DNA of 64,000 bases. It comes from an uncultured bacterium (lineage in GTDB: Bacteria; Cyanobacteriota; Vampirovibrionia; Gastranaerophilales; Gastranaerophilaceae). The position numbers and the translations under genes are program-made. The notes under the pieces were generated by a model, which was not told the DNA's origin, did not search any database, and saw only the letters and a list, made by a program, of their open reading frames with translations. Numbering within the stretch: the first letter of the stretch is position 1; each line of letters starts with the position of its first letter. Where the stretch lies: contig CAROLD010000008.1 of the NCBI GenBank assembly GCA_949035555.1, forward strand, positions 1 through 64,000, given 5' to 3'. This document shows, piece after piece, positions 35,040 through 43,086 of this stretch.

Positions 35040-36107
35040 CTAAGCATTGAATGTTTTGAATGAAGATTCAACGTTTTTAGAAATAACTTTTTTAACTGCT
35101 TCCATTTCTGTTGAAATAGCATTTTCTTCAGTATCAAGCTGTTTCAACCTTAATTCTAAATCTTTATCTTGAGATTGAATAATTTCGATTTTAGAATTGA
35201 TTGCTTGGATTTCTTGATCATAAAGAGCTTTATCGTAGTTGTACTGATTAAGAGCATCTTTATATGCAGCATCATCGCTGGATGTTGTAGTTTCTAACGG
35301 ATATTCATAACCTAATTCGTTACCTTCAGAATCTGTCTTGATAACTTGATTACCATCAGCATCAATGTATGTTTCATAGATAAAGATGCTTTTGTATCTG
35401 CCTGTAACATCTTGTTCTACTCTTGCTAAACCGTTTCTAACTTCTACGGTTTCCATAGCTTGACCGTATGTGTAAGATTTGATTGATGATAAAGATGAAT
35501 CTGTTTTATCAGAATAATCTGCATCTTCAATTTGTCTTTTTGAGAAAAATATTGGTTCATAGCTATTAGTTGCTGAATTCAACTGATATTTAACCATCCA
35601 ATCAGTTTCTTTATATTTATTTTGCAATAAGGTTAAATACTGTGTTTCAACGGCTAAAGCATCTTTTCTTGCCTGCTCGTCAAGACTATTAAGATAAGGA
35701 TCATCAGCAGCATCTGAGCCTAAAGCTCTCAATTTGGATGAACCTACATAATAATCTTTGCCGCCTTGTTCATTATCTTTTCTGCTGACAATAACGGTTC
35801 CGTTTGATACTACAGAGTCAGCTAAAGTTTGACGTGTATAGTTCAAAATGTAATAACCATCTTTCTTTGCAATCAAAGAGTTTATAGTGTTGGTTTCTGA
35901 ACCGTCAACAAATTTATAAGTTGTTTTTGTATAATCTGCACTAGATGGAGGTGTAGGAACATCCATATTAGTTAAACGGCTGTAGTAACTGGAAGATTCA
36001 TTAGACAAAGTTGTTCTTTGCTGGTTTATCTGTTGACCTTCGAATTCTACGTTAGTTTTGCGAGCTGTAAGGCTTAAAAATCTAGCCTGTGATGCACTCA
36101 TTCCCAT
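35040..36107 (-). CDS. MGMSASQAR-type protein with terminal coiled-coil helices (355 aa)
   Basis: No assigned function. The start follows AAAGGAAA. The N-terminus MGMSASQARFLSLTARK continues into a long polar helix up to about residue 45. The middle is beta-rich with Gly/Asp turns (TYIDADGNQVIKTDSEGNE). The last 75 residues are a strong coiled coil (QAINSKIEIIQSQDKDLELR). Paired N- and C-terminal helices around a variable centre resemble the plan of flagellin, hook-associated or type III translocator proteins, but no such apparatus is nearby. No signal peptide is present. Codon use looks biased to simple AT-ending codons and the gene has its own promoter region and long UTR, consistent with high expression. 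Confidence 0.65.
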   Translation of the reverse strand: MGMSASQARFLSLTARKTNVEFEGQQINQQRTTLSNESSSYYSRLTNMDVPTPPSSADYTKTTYKFVDGSETNTINSLIAKKDGYYILNYTRQTLADSVVSNGTVIVSRKDNEQGGKDYYVGSSKLRALGSDAADDPYLNSLDEQARKDALAVETQYLTLLQNKYKETDWMVKYQLNSATNSYEPIFFSKRQIEDADYSDKTDSSLSSIKSYTYGQAMETVEVRNGLARVEQDVTGRYKSIFIYETYIDADGNQVIKTDSEGNELGYEYPLETTTSSDDAAYKDALNQYNYDKALYDQEIQAINSKIEIIQSQDKDLELRLKQLDTEENAISTEMEAVKKVISKNVESSFKTFNA

Positions 36108-36205
36108 AATAGATTTCCTTTCATCTTGTTTCCTTATGTTTTTTATATCGGAATACAGAAAAAGAAACTTTAGGATTTTAAGTTGTGTTGTAACATTTTG
36201 TTACA

Positions 36206-36236
36206 TAAAATAAAAAGCCCTTCAAAAGAAGAGCTG
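36206..36236 (-). terminator. Terminator of the phosphodiester glycosidase gene
   Basis: A hairpin agccctt/aagagct type stem with one mismatch and an AAAA-type loop (36216-36235) is followed on the minus strand by TTTTTA. It lies about 90 bases after the stop at 36325. Confidence 0.55.
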
Positions 36237-36324
36237 ACAACCGTGGTGAAAACACTGATTTAGATGGATATATTACCAAATTAAAAACTGATATCTCGAC
36301 ATATTTTCAAAATAATTGAAAAAA

Positions 36325-37587
36325 CTAGCCGTCAAACTTTTTAGAAATAACAAGCGCATTTGATAAAGCGATGCCTCCGGGTTGATGCGGACGATTTACA
36401 ATCTGTCCTTTTACATACATTACAGTTGAACCGCCGCCGTCAAGATTTATTGCATTAGTACACCCTAAAGATTTCATAAGATTTGCGAGTTCAACAAGAG
36501 TCAAACCGACAGAACTGCCCTCTCTTCCATCAACTGCGACAAGTATAAGGTCATTATCTTTAGTATAACCTATTGCCGTTCTCGGGTTTCGTCCCCCTAT
36601 GGATTGAAGCTTTTGGGCAGTCATATCGATAAATATTTGATTATCTTTAACTAAGTATGGTCCTCCGCTAATTATATGTTTAACATTATCCCATTTAGGA
36701 TTTGTTTGAATATCGACCTCCACATATTCAGCACCGAATAGTTTACTTAATTGAGATTTAGGACCGACGATAACATAACCGTTGTCCGGAATAGAAAGGG
36801 GATTGGCTGAAGCTGCCGTAATTCTATTTCCAACTACTTGTAATTGGACACCATACTGAGGTGATGCAGGAGCGGAGCTTCCCCAATCCCGAGTGTATGC
36901 TAAAATGTATGAGGATAACATTCTTGGCTGATTTATATTATCTATTTTTATAACTTGGTTATTTCCTGTAATTTTTGCATTTAGTCTAACTCTACCTACA
37001 TCATATCCGTTTTCAAAAATTCCAAGAGCAACTCTGTCATAAATTGGACCTGTGTAGATTTTCTTATTAATCATAAGTGTTCCAAGCGGGACACCTGTCT
37101 GCGGTTTGAAAAATCCGCCATTAATTGCAACAACAGAATTTGTATTCTGAGCAATTGTTCTCAGAGTTCTTTTGTGAGGAAGAGTCGAGGAGGCTATTGC
37201 AGGTTTAACTTCAAAATCTGATGCAACTTCTCTATTTACTTCTACAACATTAATTCTGACAGGACGACCGTTATAATATTTCACAAGTCGAATATGCTTT
37301 ACGCCATCTGCAATATTATTTATAGTTAACCCGCGGTATTTCTGAGCAATTCTTGCCTCAAATTTTTCTTTCTTAACTTCAGGATTAATTTCTTCTTTAA
37401 TATATTCTGTCATTTCTTTTAATGACGGGGCATTAATAGAGGTATTTGCAATTAAATCATTTGCAAATAATGGCGGCTGAAAAATCATATGTGTCAGAAC
37501 TAAAGCCGTAAAAAGCGAAAATGTCAGGACATATTCGCAAGTCCTTGAAGGAACAACAAATTGACTTTTTTCCAGCAGTGTATCCAT
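36325..37587 (-). CDS. Phosphodiester glycosidase (NAGPA/DUF2233 domain) membrane-anchored protein
   Basis: A 420-residue protein, starting at the ATG 37587 after GGTGA. One hydrophobic segment at about 20-42 (YVLTFSLFTALVLTHMIF) acts as anchor or signal, so the enzyme faces the periplasm. A linker helix at 50-85 precedes the NAGPA domain. Motifs are VVAINGGFFKPQTGVPLGTL near 150, HIISGGPYLV near 305, NPRTAIGYTKDNDLILVAVDG near 330-350, and LDGGGSTVMYVKG near 385. The family cleaves phosphodiester-linked sugars such as N-acetylglucosamine-1-P diesters, in wall or exopolysaccharide turnover. Transcription starts at a good promoter and passes through a structured leader. Confidence 0.9.
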   Translation of the reverse strand: MDTLLEKSQFVVPSRTCEYVLTFSLFTALVLTHMIFQPPLFANDLIANTSINAPSLKEMTEYIKEEINPEVKKEKFEARIAQKYRGLTINNIADGVKHIRLVKYYNGRPVRINVVEVNREVASDFEVKPAIASSTLPHKRTLRTIAQNTNSVVAINGGFFKPQTGVPLGTLMINKKIYTGPIYDRVALGIFENGYDVGRVRLNAKITGNNQVIKIDNINQPRMLSSYILAYTRDWGSSAPASPQYGVQLQVVGNRITAASANPLSIPDNGYVIVGPKSQLSKLFGAEYVEVDIQTNPKWDNVKHIISGGPYLVKDNQIFIDMTAQKLQSIGGRNPRTAIGYTKDNDLILVAVDGREGSSVGLTLVELANLMKSLGCTNAINLDGGGSTVMYVKGQIVNRPHQPGGIALSNALVISKKFDG

Positions 37588-37644
37588 AACCGTCACCGAA
37601 GTTTAAGAGTAACCGGATACCTTTTTGTTTTTAGAGTGGGTTGG

Positions 37645-37689
37645 GGAATAACACTCATCAGAAGCCTATGAGGGCAAATAGGGTGTTCC
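37645..37689 (-). promoter_or_regulatory. Structured 5' leader of the phosphodiester glycosidase gene
   Basis: On the minus strand the predicted RNA starts just before a two-level stem. The outer helix GGAACAC pairs with GTGTT...CC with a 3-base bulge, and the inner helix CTCAT pairs with ATGAG around a 9-base loop. About 57 bases then separate it from the start codon. It does not match a riboswitch class that I recognise. Confidence 0.45.
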
Positions 37690-37696
37690 TACTATT

Positions 37697-37725
37697 ATTG
37701 TAACATATTTTTACAAATACTTCAA
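37697..37725 (-). promoter_or_regulatory. Sigma-70-type promoter for the phosphodiester glycosidase gene
   Basis: On the minus strand TTGAAG (37725-37720), 17 bases, then TACAAT (37702-37697). The predicted start is near 37690, at the base of the leader hairpin. Confidence 0.65.
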
Positions 37726-37779
37726 TCCTTTTTATAGTAAGCGTTTTACAAAACTAAATAGTGAAATTTTTACACTAAA

Positions 37780-38229
37780 TTATTTTAAATCTTCTAATAT
37801 ATTTTTAATATTTTCTATAGTTTTTAGATCTTTTTCAACAGTTAAATCTTCCAAGGAAATAATCTTTGGAATACTGCCTGAGACTCTGCGCAGTTCATAC
37901 AATGCATAATTTTTATCACTGTTTTGTAAATTTGTTAACGTTAATATTGCATTTTTACCTAAATCAGTTTCCTGAATACAAACATTAATATTATCTTTTG
38001 TTACACCAAGATATTTACGGAGTACAGGATTTGCAGGTGCATCCTGCACTTTTTTAAACGCAAGATTAATAGTATGTTCAATAATATTAACAGCAGGAGT
38101 TTTTCCAGAAAAACATACAGAATCTGCTTTCAGATTAAAATTTGTGTAATAAACCGGTCTGCTTATATTTGACTGAAAATTATTTTTACTTTGCACCAAA
38201 AAACGGGCACTGGTAATCCCTGTAATCAT
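37780..38229 (-). CDS. Unknown protein with N-terminal FSGK tag motif (149 aa)
   Basis: Unrecognised. AGAAGGAAT precedes the ATG. A 38-residue polar leader ends in the motif VCFSGKTP (Phe40, Ser41, Gly42, Lys43). This is one of the clearest instances of the Phe-x-Gly-Lys tag shared by several proteins in the window. After it comes a compact alpha/beta domain (IIEHTINLAFKKVQDAPANP, NINVCIQETDLGKNAILTLT) with no recognised catalytic motif. It ends in a charged helix (IENIKNILEDLK). No signal peptide or membrane segment. Confidence 0.7.
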   Translation of the reverse strand: MITGITSARFLVQSKNNFQSNISRPVYYTNFNLKADSVCFSGKTPAVNIIEHTINLAFKKVQDAPANPVLRKYLGVTKDNINVCIQETDLGKNAILTLTNLQNSDKNYALYELRRVSGSIPKIISLEDLTVEKDLKTIENIKNILEDLK

Positions 38230-38315
38230 ATAGTATTCCTTCTAAAATAAATAATAAATGTATTTTATACACTTATTATAAACTTAAAAAGCAATGTTTG
38301 TCAACATTACAGGAA

Positions 38316-40604
38316 TTAATCAACATCAACCGGTGCTCGCTGAATTTTTTCAATCGCCTCACGGGCGGTAAAAACTAAAGCTTCAGGAACACCATCAATA
38401 ACAGTCAATTGGCGAAGCACATCAACAACTCGTTTAAACGCTCTTACAATATCACCTTCTCCAATTTCAATTTGTTCGGAGACGGTCTCCCACTCCGCAC
38501 CTTCAACCCACAGTTCAATTAGCGAACTAAAATAAGGATTTATATGCAGCGGAGCTTCAATATCATGTCTTGTTTGAGCTTTTTCAAGCTTTCTTTTAAT
38601 GTTTCTAATTTGATTAAGCGTTTTTCTTACAGGCTCAGAAAACGGAATATATGGTATTTCAATACGTAATTCTTCGGTTGTTAAGGCACAAATCACACCC
38701 GCAAGCTGAGAAGGAGATAAATTTTCTAACAAACCTGAGAATATAATTTCTGCAAGATACAATTCATTTTCTGAGCGAATTTGAGACGTTGATTTACCGC
38801 GTTCTGTCGGATAATCATTTTTAAGATACCCGTATTCTTCTAAAACGGCACGATGAGCAAGGAATTTATTCCAGTAAATATCTTTCTGTTTCTCTATTTC
38901 TTTTTCAAGCTTTTTCTTTTTAGATAAAAGGCGTTTGATAACTTCTAAATTTTTTGCGTGCTTTTTGTAATGCTTGCAAGTATCACAAGCAAAACTTTGA
39001 AGTTTGTGCAAATCTGCTTTATTGCGATTTCCAAACTCAATAATTTCAGGAGTTAAAGGTCTATGCTTACTTTTTTCCTGTTTTAAGATTTTTTTATAAG
39101 TCTGGCGGTTTTGGACATATAAAAATCTAAGCCTGTCATACTCAGCCATTTTATCATCCGATAACCTGCTAGGGCAAATAAAACTGCGTTCTGTGATTTC
39201 AGCATCAAACTGTTCTAGCTGACTGATAATAGGAGTCAACCTAAAATCAGAAGAATAGTAACCAAAACTTTTCAAAATAAGTTCTTTTGCTTCCTCAAGA
39301 CTAAATCTTTGCAATAAATTCAGAACCATTGAATAACTTGGAGAGAAACGGCTTTCCAGAGGATTTGATCCGCTTAAAACAAGTTCCGCAACTTCATCTG
39401 GAGTTTGGAAAGATGTGCCGACAATTGTTACATATCCGACTTCATCCATTCCGCGTCTTCCGGCGCGTCCGGACATTTGCAAAAATTCATTTGCAGTAAG
39501 CATTCGGTGTCCGGTATCAGTGCGTTTACTTGTTGAACTAATTACTGTTGAACGTGCTGGCATATTAATACCTGCGGCAAGAGTTTCTGTAGCAAATACA
39601 ACTTTTATAAGTCCCTGCTGGAATAATTTTTCAACAAGATTTTTCCATGCCGGCAATAATCCTGCGTGGTGAGAAGCAACCCCCTGAATTAAATATTCAA
39701 TATGTTTATTGCCATACAGATGCGGATTTTCCGCAATAAATTCGTCAATAAAAGCTTTAATTTGTTCCTGTTCAGCGCGGGTATTTAACCCTAAGCCCGA
39801 ACATTTTTCCATTTGCTCGTCACATTTTTTGCGGGAGAACGTGAAATAAATTGCAGGCAGCATATCATTTTCTGCAAGGTTTGAAATAATTTGTTTTACA
39901 TAAGTTTTTTTACGCTTATCTCTTCCTTTAGCCCATTGAGGTTTTTCAGGTTTTATTTTTTTATTAAGCTTTCCGTCTGGAGTTAATAGCGGCAAAAGTT
40001 TAAACGGCTGTGAACTGTCAAAGTAGAAAAATCGTAAAGGAACAGGTCGAAAATCCGTATTTACAAGCTTAGTTTTCGAATGAACCGTATTAATCCAGTT
40101 TGTTAATTCATCACCGTTTGCAACAGTTGCAGACAGAGCAATTATTTGAATATTAGTAGGGCAGTAAATAATACTTTCTTCCCATACAGTTCCTCGCTGT
40201 TCGTCGTTCATATAGTGAACTTCGTCCAATACGATATACCGAACATCTTTAAGATTATCGGCAACAGCCCCGAAATTCGTGCCATAAAGCATATTTCTAA
40301 AAACTTCTGTTGTCATAATAACAATTTGAGCGCCACGATTTATAGAAGTATCGCCGGTCAAAAGACCGACTTTATCTGAACCGTATTTTTCACAAAAATC
40401 ATAAAATTTTTGATTTGAAAGTGCTTTTAACGGGGTTGTGTAAAAAATTCGACAGCCTTTTTCAAGCGCACAATGTATTGCGTGCTGTGCTATTACTGTT
40501 TTTCCTGCACCCGTAGGTGCGCAAACTACAACACTTTCTCCGCTATTAATAACATCACAAGCCTCTTTTTGAAAATCATCCAGCTCAAATGGGAATTCGT
40601 ACAT
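38316..40604 (-). CDS. Ski2/Mtr4-like DEVH-box RNA helicase
   Basis: A 762-residue superfamily 2 helicase. Motif I APTGAGKT is at 29-36, motif Ia TTPLKALSNQK follows, and motif II DEVH is at 127-130. Motif III is SATVAN, motif V VVFATETLAAGINMPARS and motif VI QMSGRAGRRGMDEVGY. A DSHCT-like C-terminal region ends the chain. The SATVAN and MSGRAGRRG forms are those of the Ski2 family, present in cyanobacteria and actinobacteria, where they act in RNA or rRNA metabolism. A Cys/His pair (CDTCKHYKKH near 562) lies in the middle and may bind metal. It appears monocistronic, starting about 190 bases from the divergent 40796 gene. Confidence 0.92.
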   Translation of the reverse strand: MYEFPFELDDFQKEACDVINSGESVVVCAPTGAGKTVIAQHAIHCALEKGCRIFYTTPLKALSNQKFYDFCEKYGSDKVGLLTGDTSINRGAQIVIMTTEVFRNMLYGTNFGAVADNLKDVRYIVLDEVHYMNDEQRGTVWEESIIYCPTNIQIIALSATVANGDELTNWINTVHSKTKLVNTDFRPVPLRFFYFDSSQPFKLLPLLTPDGKLNKKIKPEKPQWAKGRDKRKKTYVKQIISNLAENDMLPAIYFTFSRKKCDEQMEKCSGLGLNTRAEQEQIKAFIDEFIAENPHLYGNKHIEYLIQGVASHHAGLLPAWKNLVEKLFQQGLIKVVFATETLAAGINMPARSTVISSTSKRTDTGHRMLTANEFLQMSGRAGRRGMDEVGYVTIVGTSFQTPDEVAELVLSGSNPLESRFSPSYSMVLNLLQRFSLEEAKELILKSFGYYSSDFRLTPIISQLEQFDAEITERSFICPSRLSDDKMAEYDRLRFLYVQNRQTYKKILKQEKSKHRPLTPEIIEFGNRNKADLHKLQSFACDTCKHYKKHAKNLEVIKRLLSKKKKLEKEIEKQKDIYWNKFLAHRAVLEEYGYLKNDYPTERGKSTSQIRSENELYLAEIIFSGLLENLSPSQLAGVICALTTEELRIEIPYIPFSEPVRKTLNQIRNIKRKLEKAQTRHDIEAPLHINPYFSSLIELWVEGAEWETVSEQIEIGEGDIVRAFKRVVDVLRQLTVIDGVPEALVFTAREAIEKIQRAPVDVD

Positions 40605-40795
40605 CTATACTCCAGTATCTGTTTATGTATAATCTATATTTATTATAACACATTTCTTTTGTAATTTACGTTAATATTTATTCATAATTTTATTGACAAC
40701 ATATTACTTGTGTAATATAAATTTTTGTAAATATTTGACTTTTGCGGTATCAAATATTCTTTTTACAGGTTTTACAACTTCCAAAGGAGATATTT

Positions 40796-41212
40796 ATGCA
40801 AGTTAACAATTATAGCCACAACTCATATACACCAAATTTTAAAGGATTTAAATTTACCGAAACAGCAGAATTAGTAGTTAACAGCAAATTAAAACAAGAA
40901 TTGCCAAATGCAATTAATAGATTTGAAAGAATTATATTTTCACAGGAACCAAACCCTGTTAATATTGATGTTCTTAGAACTCATGACCCTCTAAAAGACC
41001 GAAGTGAAGACTTATTAAAAGCAATTATCGGACACTTTGAAATATTGCTAAAACCAAAAGAATCAATTGTAGATTTTGCGGAAAGAGTTGCAAAATTAGC
41101 TGACAAAGAGCATGATTTAAGAGTACTGAAAGAAATGTCAGAAAATAATCGTTCGCTTGATCAACAAATCGAAACAATGGCTTCAAGTATAAAACTTGAT
41201 ACTAACATATAG
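40796..41212 (+). CDS. Unknown protein with N-terminal NFKG tag motif (138 aa)
   Basis: Start at the ATG 40796, five bases after AAAGGAG; the longer frame lacks a ribosome site. The N-terminus MQVNNYSHNSYTPNFKGFKF carries the Phe-Lys-Gly tag at residues 15-17 behind a polar Asn/Ser/Tyr leader. The rest is all-helical and charged (LVVNSKLKQELPNAINRFER, IVDFAERVAKLADKEHDLRV) and could form a helical bundle. No signal peptide, Cys or membrane segment. Not a known family to me. A terminator shared with serS follows. Confidence 0.7.
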   Translation: MQVNNYSHNSYTPNFKGFKFTETAELVVNSKLKQELPNAINRFERIIFSQEPNPVNIDVLRTHDPLKDRSEDLLKAIIGHFEILLKPKESIVDFAERVAKLADKEHDLRVLKEMSENNRSLDQQIETMASSIKLDTNI

Positions 41213-41227
41213 AATATTAAACTTAAT

Positions 41228-41254
41228 AAAAAAGCTCCCAACCGGGAGCTTTTT
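41228..41254. terminator. Bidirectional terminator between the 138-aa gene and serS
   Basis: A stem aaaaagctccc/gggagcttttt with an AACC loop lies between converging genes. Confidence 0.88.
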
Positions 41255-41255
41255 G

Positions 41256-42521
41256 CTATATCTTATCAAATCCTGTATATTTTCTAAGAACCTCAGGAAT
41301 AATAATTGTTCCGTCTTCCTGCTGGAAGTTTTCGATAATCGCGGCAAATGTTCTGCCAACAGCAAGCCCTGAACCATTAATTGTATGTACAAATCTGGTT
41401 TTTCCAGTTGCTTTATCTTTGTAGCGAATATTTGCACGTCTTGCCTGATAATCTCCGTAATTCGAACAGCTTGAAATTTCTTTATAAGTACCATAAGATG
41501 GCATCCAAACTTCCAAATCCCAGCATTTATTTGCAGAAAAACCGATATCAGCAGAGCATAATGCCACTTTTCTATATGGAAGCCCTAACAATTTTAGCAT
41601 TCTTTCACCATCCTCAGTTAACTTCTCGTGCTCAGCAGGTGAATTTTCAGGTGTTGTATATTTTACCATTTCAACTTTATTAAACTGGTGGACTCTGATT
41701 AACCCTCTTGTATCTTTACCGGCAGAACCTGCTTCTCGTCTAAAACAAGGTGTGTATGCCGTCATATATTTTGGCAAATCGTCTTCTGAAAGAATTTCAC
41801 CAGCATAAATATTTGTAACAGGAACTTCTGCTGTCGGGATTAAGTACAAATCTTCATCAACGCATTTGTACATATCTTCTTTAAACTTAGGAAGCTGCCC
41901 CGTACCTGTCATTGTTGCTGCATTTGCCATAAACGGAGGTAGAATTTCTTCGTAACCCTCGTTTTCAGTATGCTGATCTAAGAAAAAGTTAATAATAGCT
42001 CTTTCAAGTCTTGCACCTTTGCCTCTATACAGAGTAAATCTTGATTGAGATAATTTAACACCGCGTTCAAAATCAACAAGATTTTTTTCTTCGCAGATAT
42101 CCCAGTGAGCTTTTGGTTCAAACCCAAACTCAGTTGGCTCACCCCAGGTATAAACAACAACATTATCATCTTCTGAGGTGCCTACAGGAGTAGTTTCGTC
42201 CGGGATGTTTGGAATATGTAATAATACATTTCGTTGCTTTGCATCCAGCTCGTTTTGTTTTTCTTCTAATTCTTTTATCTCATCACCTAATTTACGAACT
42301 TCTTCCTGGATAGAATCAGTATTTTCACCATTTTTTTTCATCAAGCCGATTTTTTGAGATTCGTTTTTTCTTTTTGCTCTCAACTCATCAGCTTGTGTTT
42401 GAATTTTTCTTCGTTCTTCATCAATTTTGATAACTTCATCAATTGATAAGTCAGAATTTCTTCTTTTTAGAAGTTCATTAATCTTTTCAGGATTTTCTCT
42501 AATCAATTTAATATCAAGCAT
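41256..42521 (-). CDS. serS: Seryl-tRNA synthetase
   Basis: Charges tRNA-Ser with serine. 421 residues from the ATG 42521, which is placed after AAAGAGG; a longer frame adds ten residues not found in the family. The N-terminal tRNA-binding coiled coil spans about 30-105 (IDEERRKIQTQADELRAKRK). Class II motif 2 is FRREAGSAGKDTRGLIRVHQ near 255-275 and motif 3 is GSGLAVGRTFAAIIEN near 380. The serine pocket region TAEVPVTN is near 230. Ends in the usual TIIIPEVLRKYTGFDKI. Confidence 0.97.
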   Translation of the reverse strand: MLDIKLIRENPEKINELLKRRNSDLSIDEVIKIDEERRKIQTQADELRAKRKNESQKIGLMKKNGENTDSIQEEVRKLGDEIKELEEKQNELDAKQRNVLLHIPNIPDETTPVGTSEDDNVVVYTWGEPTEFGFEPKAHWDICEEKNLVDFERGVKLSQSRFTLYRGKGARLERAIINFFLDQHTENEGYEEILPPFMANAATMTGTGQLPKFKEDMYKCVDEDLYLIPTAEVPVTNIYAGEILSEDDLPKYMTAYTPCFRREAGSAGKDTRGLIRVHQFNKVEMVKYTTPENSPAEHEKLTEDGERMLKLLGLPYRKVALCSADIGFSANKCWDLEVWMPSYGTYKEISSCSNYGDYQARRANIRYKDKATGKTRFVHTINGSGLAVGRTFAAIIENFQQEDGTIIIPEVLRKYTGFDKI

Positions 42522-42621
42522 TTTAGCCTCTTTTCTTTTTCTAATCAGCATTTATATTTTAGTTTAAAGATATTTTATAATCAAGTTTCCACTAAAAATA
42601 ACCGTTTGGTGTGATAAAAAT

Positions 42622-42649
42622 TTGCAAAAAACAGATAATAATGTATAAT
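42622..42649 (+). promoter_or_regulatory. Promoter of the 42672 gene
   Basis: TTGCAA (42622-42627), a 16-base spacer and TATAAT (42644-42649), 22 bases before the start codon. Confidence 0.6.
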
Positions 42650-42671
42650 ATTATTAGATAAGGGAGATGTG

Positions 42672-42989
42672 ATGTTTAAAAAATTAGCTCAACAATTGAA
42701 AGCTCAAACAGCGGAGAATGCTCCCTCTATGGCAACATCTCCTATAAAAAAGACAGATAATTCACTGTTGAAAAATTTATCATGCCATGCCTTAAATTTA
42801 TATGAACACAAAACTGATGTGAAGAATTTTACTAAACTTGTTTTATCTAATCCTGAAAACACTTCACATAATAAAATTGTTGATGAATTATTTACAAATA
42901 CAAATGTTGTTGATGTATTTGAAGATGAAAAATTATTTGAACTTTCCGAAAATAAAAAGTTCCTTGAAGATTTGGGGTACATGGACTAA
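42672..42989 (+). CDS. Unknown small protein (105 aa)
   Basis: Unrecognised. AGGGAGA lies four bases before the ATG at 42672; an in-frame GTG one codon earlier is less likely. The first 30 residues are Lys/Gln/Ala-rich (MFKKLAQQLKAQTAENAPSM). The rest is helical and acidic, ending DEKLFELSENKKFLEDLGYMD-like. No signal peptide, membrane segment or tag motif. It has its own promoter and is followed by clpC about 100 bases later on the same strand, which has a separate promoter. Confidence 0.65.
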   Translation: MFKKLAQQLKAQTAENAPSMATSPIKKTDNSLLKNLSCHALNLYEHKTDVKNFTKLVLSNPENTSHNKIVDELFTNTNVVDVFEDEKLFELSENKKFLEDLGYMD

Positions 42990-43029
42990 AATAGCCCTTA
43001 TATTTTTATTTTTAACCCTTATTAACACC

Positions 43030-43057
43030 TTGAAACTTTTCTTGTTTCGTGTATAAT
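43030..43057 (+). promoter_or_regulatory. Sigma-70-type promoter of clpC
   Basis: TTGAAA (43030-43035), 16 bases, TATAAT (43052-43057), 30 bases upstream of the start codon. No CtsR-type GGTCAAA direct repeat is seen. Confidence 0.7.
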
Positions 43058-43086
43058 TTTGATATAAGAAGAGATAGGAGTAAAAA

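Noticed and set aside
35095..36107. EFEG near residue 22 of the MGMSAS protein as another tag
   Set aside because: It lies inside the continuous N-terminal helix rather than after a polar leader, so it is not counted with the tag set.
36189..36205. NtcA-type site (GTA N8 TAC)
   Set aside because: The spacing is nine bases between GTA and TAC and no nitrogen gene is downstream; the similarity is too weak.
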